From assembly GCA_027306505.1 (NCBI GenBank), contig DAHUZP010000083.1, positions 1 to 64,000 of the forward strand: 64,000 nucleotides of DNA, given 5' to 3'. The notes beneath the pieces were generated by a model. The model saw only the letters and a list, made by a program, of their open reading frames with translations, did not search any database and was not told the DNA's origin. The DNA is from Thermoplasmata archaeon. GTDB lineage: Archaea; Thermoplasmatota; Thermoplasmata; Lutacidiplasmatales; UBA184. Below are positions 50,191-57,509 of this stretch, one piece after another. The translations under genes were made by a program, and so were the position numbers. Positions within the stretch are counted from its first letter, which is position 1. Every line of letters begins with the position of its first letter.

Positions 50191-50362
50191 GGGGGTCCCG
50201 ACCGGTGGGTCCGCATAAGGGGATTGCCATCGCCTCCACGTTCGCTGGCCAATGCCCAGGCGAGGTGACCGGGGACCCTCGGGGCGCCCGAGTGGTCGGG
50301 GGGGGCGGCAGGACGGACCACCTTTAGATGCTCCGGCGGACCCCGCCTGGGGACACTTGGGA

Positions 50363-51703
50363 ATGGACCGCAGCCTCCGCTTTTTGGGCATCGGAGCCGG
50401 GGTCCGCACCCTCGGCATGGCCCTGTTCGGGCCCTTCCTTGCCCTCTTCCTACACTATGACCTCTCCATCGGCTACGTGGAGATCGGGGTGATCCTCGTC
50501 ACCCTGGGCGCCCTCCCGATCCCCGCCGCCTTCGTCGGGGGGCTCCTCACGGACCGCTGGGGAAGGAGACGCCTGTTCCTCGCCTCGCTAGCGATCGAGG
50601 CGGGGCTCGTGGGCCTCTTGGGCCTCTTCATGATGGAAAGGTCCCTCGCAGGGGTGCTGGGGGTGGGGTTCACCTCCTCGATCAACGCCGCCATGGGGGG
50701 ACCCGCCCTCTCCGCCTATGTGGCGGACCTCGCGGCGGGGTCGGAGCGGACGAAGGGGTTCACCTGGTTTCGCGTGGGATCGAACGCAGGGTTCGCCGCT
50801 GGGAGCGCGACGGGGGGTTTCCTCATCCCCCTCCTCGGCTTCGGTGAAACGACCCTCGTTTCCTCCGCCATCCTGTTCGCGGGGGTCTCCTTCTTGGTCG
50901 TGACCCTTGCGGCCTCCCCCTACGACCTCGACTTCGCCTCCTCCTCCACCCCGGACCGGCCAACGACCGCGACCCCCGGGAGCACCACCGGTGGGCCGAT
51001 CTCCCACCCCGGGGCCGGCCCTCACAGAGGCCCAGAGCCTCGCCCAGCCTCCACGCCCCCTCCCCCCTCCGCGCCACGGCGGCCGAGCGTCGTCTCGAGC
51101 CTGCGGACGGTGGGACGGGACCGCGGCTTCCTGCTCTTCTGTGTCGCGGCCGCGCTCGCCCAGATCACCATAGGTCAGTGGAGCAACACGCTCCAGCTCT
51201 TCGTCATCGGACCCATGCACCTCACCTACACCGTTCTCGGGCTCGGGCTGTCGCTCAACGGGCTCATCGTGGTCCTGGGACAGACGGTGACCACCCACCG
51301 GGTCCTGGGCCGGCGCCTCAGCTCGATCTTCGCTGCCGGGCTCGCCCTGTACGTGGTCGCCTTCCTTGCTCTGGGGCTCTCCACGCTCCTCCAGTTCTTG
51401 CCCGTCGTGGTCTTCTTCGCCGCCGTCGCTGTGCTGACGGTGGGAGAGAACCTGACCGCGATCACCCTGTCCACCCTTCCATCCAACCTGGCTCCCCGTC
51501 AGGAGATCGGGTCCTACAATGGCGGCTTCAACGCGATCGTCACCTTTGGGGGGCTCCTAGGGACGTTCGTCGGGACGTTTGCCCTCGCCTCCCTTCCGGA
51601 CCCGCTCCTCCTCTGGGTGGTCCTGGTGACCCCCAGCCTTCCGGCGGCCTTGCTCCTGCGGCACGCCGCTCACCGCATATCGAAGACGGCGGACCGGGCC
51701 TGA
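50363..51703 (+). CDS. Major facilitator superfamily transporter
   Basis: 446 residues with about 12 membrane helices. The loop 2-3 motif GGLLTDRWGRRRLFL is the MFS hallmark. A long Pro/Ser/Thr-rich cytoplasmic loop (about residues 195-255) divides the two halves. The second half holds QITIGQWSNTLQLFVIG and NLAPRQEIGSYNGGFNAIV. The latter pattern resembles drug-type exporters, but the substrate is unknown. ATG 50363 follows TTTAGATGC about 35 bp upstream. Confidence 0.88.
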   Translation: MDRSLRFLGIGAGVRTLGMALFGPFLALFLHYDLSIGYVEIGVILVTLGALPIPAAFVGGLLTDRWGRRRLFLASLAIEAGLVGLLGLFMMERSLAGVLGVGFTSSINAAMGGPALSAYVADLAAGSERTKGFTWFRVGSNAGFAAGSATGGFLIPLLGFGETTLVSSAILFAGVSFLVVTLAASPYDLDFASSSTPDRPTTATPGSTTGGPISHPGAGPHRGPEPRPASTPPPPSAPRRPSVVSSLRTVGRDRGFLLFCVAAALAQITIGQWSNTLQLFVIGPMHLTYTVLGLGLSLNGLIVVLGQTVTTHRVLGRRLSSIFAAGLALYVVAFLALGLSTLLQFLPVVVFFAAVAVLTVGENLTAITLSTLPSNLAPRQEIGSYNGGFNAIVTFGGLLGTFVGTFALASLPDPLLLWVVLVTPSLPAALLLRHAAHRISKTADRA

Positions 51704-51721
51704 GGTGAGGGGAAGCGCGCC

Positions 51722-52411
51722 TCACCCCATCGTCGCGAGGAGCGCTGGGAGTTCCACCAGCGTCCGGATCGCGGTCAGGCCCTCAACGGGCTTGTCCTCG
51801 TTCCGATCGACCAGGACCCGAGCGAGCCCCGCCTCCTGGGCGGACGGAAGGGCCCCCACGGGGTCGTCCGAAACGTAGAGGACGTGTCCCACGGGGACCT
51901 TCAGCTTCTCGACCATGAACTGGAAGACGCGAGGGTCGGGGCGGTCCCAGGGCATGTCCTCGGTCGAATGGACCACTTGGAAGTAGCGCCCCACTCCCAG
52001 GCGCTCGAGCTCCGCCCGCACCTCGATCGAGCCTCGCAGCGTGTGATCGAGCGCGGCGAGGCCGACACGGGAGGCACGGAGGGCCCCGAGGCACGGGTGC
52101 GTCCCGGCGAAGATCCCGCTGATCCGGAAGGACTCCCAGTACTGGTCGGCCCGTTGGAGCATCTCCTCGGGATCTCCGGAAAGTTGAAGGGAGCTCAAGG
52201 CCGCCTTGCGGTACTCGGCCCGGATCTCGAGGGTCCATCGCTGTCCCCTGGGGCGGGACCCATACCGAAGCGACCAGTCCTTTTGGGCGCTCTCCACGGC
52301 ACGGGCAAGAGCCTCCGGTCCTGGCGCGTGACCGAGGGGCTGGAGGACTTCCTGGAGGATCTCCGCCTCGGTCCGCTCCCGAACAAGGGTGCCGGCCCGC
52401 TCGAAAATCAC
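51722..52411 (-). CDS. HAD-superfamily protein with degenerate nucleophile motif
   Basis: 229 residues of HAD fold with a helical cap (residues about 15-90). Motif II/III regions (GLAALDHTLRGS; PWDRPDPRVFQFMVEKL) and motif IV-like VLYVSDDPVGALPSAQEAGL are recognisable. Motif I should read DxDGTL but is FERAGTL: both aspartates, the nucleophile and the general acid, are replaced (Glu and Ala). The protein is therefore unlikely to be a normal phosphatase. The start is GTG 52411; no start codon lies between it and the TGA further upstream. It may be a binding protein, or an enzyme in decay. Confidence 0.75.
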   Translation of the reverse strand: MIFERAGTLVRERTEAEILQEVLQPLGHAPGPEALARAVESAQKDWSLRYGSRPRGQRWTLEIRAEYRKAALSSLQLSGDPEEMLQRADQYWESFRISGIFAGTHPCLGALRASRVGLAALDHTLRGSIEVRAELERLGVGRYFQVVHSTEDMPWDRPDPRVFQFMVEKLKVPVGHVLYVSDDPVGALPSAQEAGLARVLVDRNEDKPVEGLTAIRTLVELPALLATMG

Positions 52412-52559
52412 CGCCTCGATCAGGTCCCGGCCCCCCGTGGAGGTAGTGACCCTGGTTCAAACAACTTCCCGCAGCTTCCCGCCTTCGAGTCCGGTTGCAG
52501 GACGGAGAGGACACGCTCGTTCGTTGGGAGCGGATGCGACCCACCGCCGAACGGACGGT

Positions 52560-53744
52560 TCAGAGGTAGCGGTCGATGAGGTTGTCCGTCGTGTCGAAGA
52601 CGATCTTCTGGCCGCTGAACGCTTTCTTGTTCATGTAGAACGAGGCCTTCGCCGAGTTCACGGCGGCCACCGGGAACTGCTCGGAGAGGGGGGCCACCAC
52701 CATGCAGGTGTCCTGGATGACCTTCGCTCCCGCCTGACGGAGGACCTCCACCGCCGCGGCGGTCTCTTCGATGACCTTGCGGTTGGAGCATACCCAGAGC
52801 TCGGTCCCAGGCTTGAGCTTGCGGCCCTTGCGCTTGACCGACTGGGCTATCTGGATGAGCTCCCCTTTGGTGCAGTGCGGGCAGCCGATCGCGACGAGCT
52901 GCGGGTCCTCGTCGCAGCCCAGGCAGCGCTGGAACTCCCCCAACGCCGGGGCGTCGACCGAGATCCGCTCCAAGCCCCGGACGTCCTGGGCGGAAGCTTC
53001 CGGCGTCACGCCCTCCACGTGCATCATCGGGACGGCCCCCCAGGCGGAGAGGGAGCTTCCGAGCTCTTTGAGCCCGTCCAGGTCCGGTCGGATCCCGCGG
53101 AAGTAGGGGATCCTCTGACCGAGGATCTTCCCGAGATAGGCCCCGAGGACCGTGTAGCGCATCGGCCCCTTCGATACGTCCACGTCGACCAGGACCTGGG
53201 CCTTCCGACCCTCCGGGCGGTGGAGGCCATGGTCCGGGGTCTTGCCGATCACCGCGCTCGCGAGCGCGCTGGGGGCCCCTTCCCGGTTGGAGTAGGCGCC
53301 AAGGACGCTGTTCGCGTAGATGACCGCGGAGCTCTCCGCCCAGGCGAGGTGCGCGCCCGAGGGTGGGGCGAAGTCGGTGGTGTAGGGGGTGCAGGTGAAG
53401 GTGGGGATCGCTCCCATCGACATCAGCGCCTTCACGATCCGGTCCTGCTTCGCCCGGAAGTCCGTGTTCGTGTGGACGAGCCCGGGCCCGCCCACGTCGT
53501 ACCCGGCCGGGTTGATGGTCGTGGGGACGTGGAACCTGACCTCCTCCGCCATCTCCTCCAAGAACTCCGTCCCGGCGACGCCCATGGTCTTGTAGGAGAT
53601 CCCGGAGAGCTGGACGGAATAGATCGGTAGGAGCCGTCGCGCCCCGGACATCTCGCCGAGCGTCACGAGGATCCTCATGCATTCCTGCACGCGGGGGCCC
53701 TTCTCCCCCTTCAGCAGGGCTTCCTCCTCGCGGGTCAGCTCCAT
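52560..53744 (-). CDS. Aconitase X catalytic domain (phosphomevalonate dehydratase large subunit-like)
   Basis: 394 residues from ATG 53744. The sequence starts MELTREEEALLKGEKG and contains the AcnX features: VQLSGISYKTMGVAGTEFLEEMAE, the Fe-S cysteine in FTCTPY, WAESSAVIYANSVLGAYSNREG, RCLGCDEDPQLVAIGCPHC, and DTCMVVAPL near the end. In archaea such as Aeropyrum this subunit plus the small DUF126 subunit dehydrates 5-phosphomevalonate in a modified mevalonate pathway for isoprenoid lipids. No DUF126 gene lies next to it. The track start at 54104 runs antisense to the RidA gene and is rejected. Confidence 0.88.
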   Translation of the reverse strand: MELTREEEALLKGEKGPRVQECMRILVTLGEMSGARRLLPIYSVQLSGISYKTMGVAGTEFLEEMAEEVRFHVPTTINPAGYDVGGPGLVHTNTDFRAKQDRIVKALMSMGAIPTFTCTPYTTDFAPPSGAHLAWAESSAVIYANSVLGAYSNREGAPSALASAVIGKTPDHGLHRPEGRKAQVLVDVDVSKGPMRYTVLGAYLGKILGQRIPYFRGIRPDLDGLKELGSSLSAWGAVPMMHVEGVTPEASAQDVRGLERISVDAPALGEFQRCLGCDEDPQLVAIGCPHCTKGELIQIAQSVKRKGRKLKPGTELWVCSNRKVIEETAAAVEVLRQAGAKVIQDTCMVVAPLSEQFPVAAVNSAKASFYMNKKAFSGQKIVFDTTDNLIDRYL

Positions 53745-53888
53745 GGAGGGATTGGAACGCAGGGGCTCGCTAAAAAGGGGGCCCTGGCGCCACTCCAGCC
53801 CCGAGGGGCACCGTCCCCTCCTCGCATCGGCCCCGGTGCGTCGGCCGGGGGACCTTATGGGGAGGAGCGCTCCCCCCCGGGGACCTCC

Positions 53889-54350
53889 ATGACGATCGAA
53901 GAGCGCCTCCGCGCCCAGGGGCTCGAGCTGCCCCCCCCGCCGACCCCCAAGGGGGCCTACGTCCCCGTCGTGCTCCATGGGGGGACCGCCTGGGTCTCGG
54001 GCATGCTCCCGCTGCGCCGCGGTGTGCTCCTCGCAAAGGGGCTGGTGGGCTCCGAGGTCAGCGTGGAGCAGGCGCGGGAAGCCGCCCGTGAGGCGGGCCT
54101 CCATGCGCTCTCCGCCCTTCGCGCCACCCTCGGTTCCCTGGACCGGATCGAGCGCGTGCTTCGCGTCGCGGTCTACGTCGCGAGCGCTCCGGGCTTCACT
54201 TCCCAGCCGGACGTCGCGAACGGGGTGTCAGAGCTCCTGATCGAGCTCCTGGGCGATCCCGGCCGTCACGCCAGGGTCGCGCTGGGGGCGGCCCGCTTGC
54301 CGATGGACGCCCCGGTCGAGGTCGAGATGGCCGTCGCGGTGCGGCCGTAG
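53889..54350 (+). CDS. RidA/YjgF family protein
   Basis: 153 residues matching the YjgF/YER057c/UK114 family: TPKGAYVPVVLHGGTAWVSGMLPLR, REAAREAGLHALSALRATLGSLDRI, VLRVAVYVASAPGF and GRHARVALGAARLPMDAPVEVEMAVAV. The family's catalytic Arg (here in GRHARVALGAARLP) is in the right place. RidA hydrolyses reactive imines; this subgroup is the longer, YjgH/TdcF-like branch. CCTTATGG at 53853-53860 is a TATA-like box about 30 bp before ATG 53889. It may share the transcript with fibrillarin 20 bp downstream. Confidence 0.87.
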   Translation: MTIEERLRAQGLELPPPPTPKGAYVPVVLHGGTAWVSGMLPLRRGVLLAKGLVGSEVSVEQAREAAREAGLHALSALRATLGSLDRIERVLRVAVYVASAPGFTSQPDVANGVSELLIELLGDPGRHARVALGAARLPMDAPVEVEMAVAVRP

Positions 54351-54369
54351 GGGGAGGAGCCTTCGGACC

Positions 54370-55032
54370 ATGGACCTCTTCCTCGAACCCGGGCTCTACC
54401 GAAGGGGCTCCGGGCTCTACACGGTCAATCTGCGACCCGGGGAGAAGGTCTACGGGGAGGACCTCGTGAGCGACGGGGGGACCGAGTACCGTCGCATCGA
54501 TCCCTGGAGGAGCAAGCTCGGCGCCTACGTGGTCCAGGGCGGCCGCCTTTGGCCCTTCGAGCGGGTCCGGTCCGTCCTCTATCTGGGAGGCGGGCACGGG
54601 ACCACGGCGAGCCACCTGAGCGACCTGCTCCCCCGCGGCTCGATCCACGTGGTCGAGAAGTCACCCCGGGCCTTCGGGGCCCTGCTCGCCCTCTCCGAGC
54701 GCCGCGAGAACCTCTTCCCCATCATGGCGGACGTCCAGCTGCCGGAGCGCTACCGCGCGGACTGCGGAGAGGTCGACCACCTCTACCAGGACGTCTCCCA
54801 ACGCGGACAGGTGGAGATCTACCTAGAGAACCTCCGATCGGCGCTCAAGCCCCACGGCACGGGGCTCTTGATGCTCAAGACCCGGTCGGTGACCCAGACC
54901 GAGACCCCGCGCGCGGTGCTCAAGCAGGCGAGCCGGGACCTCACCCAGGAAGGCTGCGAGATCCTGGAGACGGTCGACCTCGCACCCTTCTCCCGGGGAC
55001 ACTTCGCCCTGGTCCTGCGAGCCCCGGGCTGA
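54370..55032 (+). CDS. flpA: Fibrillarin
   Basis: 220 residues. The archaeal fibrillarin hallmarks are all present: YRRIDPWRSKLGAYVVQGG, the SAM motif VLYLGGGHGTTASHLSDL, VVEKSPRAFGALLAL, VDHLYQDVSQRGQVEIYLEN and the SVTQTETPRAVL region. It is the 2'-O-methyltransferase of C/D-box sRNPs acting on rRNA and tRNA. The second residue of the usual GAAHGTT motif is Gly (GGGHGTT). Its partner Nop5, commonly adjacent in archaea, is not in the window. Confidence 0.95.
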   Translation: MDLFLEPGLYRRGSGLYTVNLRPGEKVYGEDLVSDGGTEYRRIDPWRSKLGAYVVQGGRLWPFERVRSVLYLGGGHGTTASHLSDLLPRGSIHVVEKSPRAFGALLALSERRENLFPIMADVQLPERYRADCGEVDHLYQDVSQRGQVEIYLENLRSALKPHGTGLLMLKTRSVTQTETPRAVLKQASRDLTQEGCEILETVDLAPFSRGHFALVLRAPG

Positions 55033-55104
55033 GAAGCCGAGCCCGCCTCCCCGGGGCCCACCCGCCACGCAACGGTAAAGAAGGGCGGGCCACCTTTCAA
55101 GGGC

Positions 55105-55506
55105 GTGCCTTCTCCTCCCCAGAAGCGGCCGGCCCCGGCGGCCCCGCCGAAGGTGGTGGCCCCCAGGGGCGAACCCCAGGACCCCACGCGCGCGGCGTTG
55201 CTCGAGATCCTTCGGCTGCTCAACCAGGCAGAGAGCTACCACGACGACCGCGAGAAGGGGCTCGAGCTGGACGAGATCTCCACCATGACGCAGGAGCACT
55301 GGTCCGTCCAGAAGGGGGGCGTACAGGTCCCGGTCGTGATGGGCCTGCTCCTCCGGAACCGGATGGTGGACCATGTCCCCGGAACGGTACGGTCCTGGAC
55401 CCGCCAGCGGGACCTGGGCCCCCACTACCGGATCAACGGAGAGGGGAAGCTCTTCCTGGCGCGCTTCCTCGAGGAGAGCCAGCGGCTGTCCAGCCAGCGG
55501 GTGTGA
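55105..55506 (+). CDS. Hypothetical protein, possibly winged-helix
   Basis: 133 residues from GTG 55105. A Pro/Ala-rich start (25 residues) precedes a helical region (TRAALLEILRLLNQAESY), a middle part (LELDEISTMTQEHWSVQKGGVQVPVVMGLLLRNRMVDHV) and a C-terminal strand-helix (LGPHYRINGEGKLFLARFLEE). The last segments resemble the end of a winged helix domain (YRINGEGK), but no family is recognised. It sits between fibrillarin and uS15, so an RNA-related or translation-linked role is possible; that is inference. Confidence 0.6.
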   Translation: MPSPPQKRPAPAAPPKVVAPRGEPQDPTRAALLEILRLLNQAESYHDDREKGLELDEISTMTQEHWSVQKGGVQVPVVMGLLLRNRMVDHVPGTVRSWTRQRDLGPHYRINGEGKLFLARFLEESQRLSSQRV

Positions 55507-55538
55507 GAGGCTCCCCTTCAACGGGCCGCCACTCCGTC

Positions 55539-55547
55539 CTTAAATAC
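55539..55547 (+). promoter_or_regulatory. TATA box of the uS15-recJ operon
   Basis: CTTAAATAC, 26-34 bp before ATG 55573, which places the transcript start just before the start codon. Confidence 0.7.
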
Positions 55548-55572
55548 ACAAACCCGGTCGGCGCCAACCCCC

Positions 55573-56028
55573 ATGAGCCGTATCCACTCCTCGCACCGCG
55601 GCAAGGCCTCGAGCCGGAGGCCCTACCCGGCGAGCCTCCCGTCCTGGGTCCCGTTGGACAAGGACGAGGTGGAGGAGGAGGTCCTGCGCCTCGCGAAGGG
55701 CGGCACGAGCCCTGCCCAGATCGGCCTCACCCTCCGTGACACCTTCGGGGTCCCCTCCACGCGCCTCCTGACCGGCAAGCGGCTCACCGCTTTCCTTGAG
55801 GAGAAGGGCACCAAGCCCCAGCTCCCCGAGGACCTCGCCGCGCTCCTCAAGCGCGTCGTCCACCTCCAGCAGCACCTGGAGCATCACCCCAAGGACCTCT
55901 CCAACCAACGGGGGCTCTCCCTGATGGAATCGAAGATCCGCCGCCTCTCCCGCTACTACCGGCGGCGCGGCCGTCTCCCAGAGGAGTGGCGCTACAGCAG
56001 CGCCTCCGCGGCCCTCATGGTCCAATGA
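55573..56028 (+). CDS. rps15: Ribosomal protein uS15
   Basis: 151 residues. It has the archaeal/eukaryotic S13e-type N-terminal extension (SRIHSSHRGKASSRRPYPASLPSWVPL, then AQIGLTLRDTFGVPSTRLLTGKRLTAFLEEKG) and the universal S15 core (HLQQHLEHHPKDLSNQRGLSLMESKIRRLSRYYRRRGRLP). It binds 16S rRNA in the small subunit. The stop overlaps the DHH nuclease start by 4 nt (ATGA); this pairing is common in Euryarchaeota. Confidence 0.96.
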   Translation: MSRIHSSHRGKASSRRPYPASLPSWVPLDKDEVEEEVLRLAKGGTSPAQIGLTLRDTFGVPSTRLLTGKRLTAFLEEKGTKPQLPEDLAALLKRVVHLQQHLEHHPKDLSNQRGLSLMESKIRRLSRYYRRRGRLPEEWRYSSASAALMVQ

Positions 56029-57455
56029 GCGGCCCGTCCCTGGAGGGACTGGTCAGCGACCCACGCTACGCGCAAGAGCTCCACGCGGCGGTGGACCTCT
56101 TCGGCTCCTCTCCAGGACGCTGGAGGGTGCTCTACCACAACGATGGAGACGGGATCGCCTCGGCGAGCGTCGCCGCGCTCGCGCTCTCCCGTCTGGGCCG
56201 GCCCTGGCAGCTCTCCCCCCTCCTCGGTGTCGAGCGGGCGGGGGTGGAACGCGTCCTTCGCGGGACCCGGGGGCCGCTGCTCGTGGTGGACACGGGCTCG
56301 AGCTTCCTCGACCTCTTCGTGAGCCACGATCGACCCGTGGTCGTGCTCGACCACCACGTGCCCCCTGGGGAGACCCCCGCCGGCTCCGCTCTCGCGGTGG
56401 TCAACCCTCACCACTGGGGGGTCGACGGGATGACCGAGCTCTCCGCGAGCATGCTCACCTACCTCTTCGCGCGCCTCCTGCTCCCCGAATCCGTCGACCT
56501 GCTCGCCTATGGGCTCTCCGGGGCCATCGCCGACCGGATGCACGTGGGAGGGTTCCGTGGCCTGAACCGAGCCCTGATCGAGGAGGCGGAGTCCCGAGGG
56601 GCGCTGCGTCGCAAGAAGGCGCTCAACCTCTCGGGCCCGAGCCTAGAGGAGGCCCTCGCGACGAGCCTCGACCCCTACCTCGTCGGCGTCTCCGGCCGCA
56701 TCGCTTCCGCCCGTACCTTCCTGAGGGAGCTTGGGCTCCCGAACGAGGCCCCGGCCTCGACGCTGTCGGAGGAGGAGGGGCGGCGCCTCGCGAGCGCGCT
56801 CCTCACCCGCCTGCTCGCCCAGGGGGCCCGCCCGGAGTTCGGCGAGATGATCCGGGAGGAGCTCCTCTTCCTGCCCCGAGCGGGGTGGGAGGCGCACGAG
56901 CTCTCCCGGCTGCAGAACGCCTGTGGTCGAGAGGGCGAGCCCGCGGTGGGGATCGCGCTCGCCCTGGGCGATGAGCCCTCCCAGCGGCGGGCGATGGAGC
57001 TCGAGTCCCGCTGGCGCCAGGGCGTCCTGGAGGAGCTGGAGCGGCTCGAGTCCCCAGGTGCCCTTCACCGGGAGGCCCACGTCCAATGGTTCGAGACCCC
57101 GCACAGCGACCTCGCGGGCACGGTCGCCGGCCTCGCCCTGGCCTACTTCGCCGACCCCACCCGTCCGATCGTGACGTTCTCGCCGAGGGGGGAGCGGATC
57201 AAGGTCTCCTCCCGCGGCACCCTCTGGCTCACCGAGCGGGGCCTCAACCTGGACCGGGCCTGCCGTGCCGGGGCCGACCGTGCCGGTGGGGAGGGGGGTG
57301 GGCATGCGGTCGCCAGCGGCGCCACGATCCCCCGGGGGAGCGAGAAGGCCTTCCTCGAGGAAGTGGGACGGGTCGTAGGGGAGCAGATCGGGACGCTCCA
57401 CGTCGGTGGACCAGGGGCCGGCCCAGGGACCCCCACATCATCTGTCGCGGGTTGA
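56025..57455 (+). CDS. DHH-family nuclease, RecJ/GAN-like
   Basis: 476 residues from ATG 56025. The DHH domain contains VLYHNDGDGIASASVAALAL (motif I), LLVVDTGSS (motif II), VVVLDHHVPPGE (the DHH motif III) and ALSGAIADRMHVGGF-like GLSGAIADR (motif IV). The C-terminal DHHA1 domain ends in GGGHAVASGATIPRG. In archaea this protein is the RecJ-like exonuclease or the GINS-associated nuclease, related to eukaryotic Cdc45; which of these cannot be decided from sequence alone. It is coupled to rps15. Confidence 0.88.
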   Translation: MSGPSLEGLVSDPRYAQELHAAVDLFGSSPGRWRVLYHNDGDGIASASVAALALSRLGRPWQLSPLLGVERAGVERVLRGTRGPLLVVDTGSSFLDLFVSHDRPVVVLDHHVPPGETPAGSALAVVNPHHWGVDGMTELSASMLTYLFARLLLPESVDLLAYGLSGAIADRMHVGGFRGLNRALIEEAESRGALRRKKALNLSGPSLEEALATSLDPYLVGVSGRIASARTFLRELGLPNEAPASTLSEEEGRRLASALLTRLLAQGARPEFGEMIREELLFLPRAGWEAHELSRLQNACGREGEPAVGIALALGDEPSQRRAMELESRWRQGVLEELERLESPGALHREAHVQWFETPHSDLAGTVAGLALAYFADPTRPIVTFSPRGERIKVSSRGTLWLTERGLNLDRACRAGADRAGGEGGGHAVASGATIPRGSEKAFLEEVGRVVGEQIGTLHVGGPGAGPGTPTSSVAG

Positions 57456-57509
57456 AGGGCAACGCCCTTATCCTCGGAAGGGGAGGCGTGGGGAGCCCCC
57501 TAGGACCCC

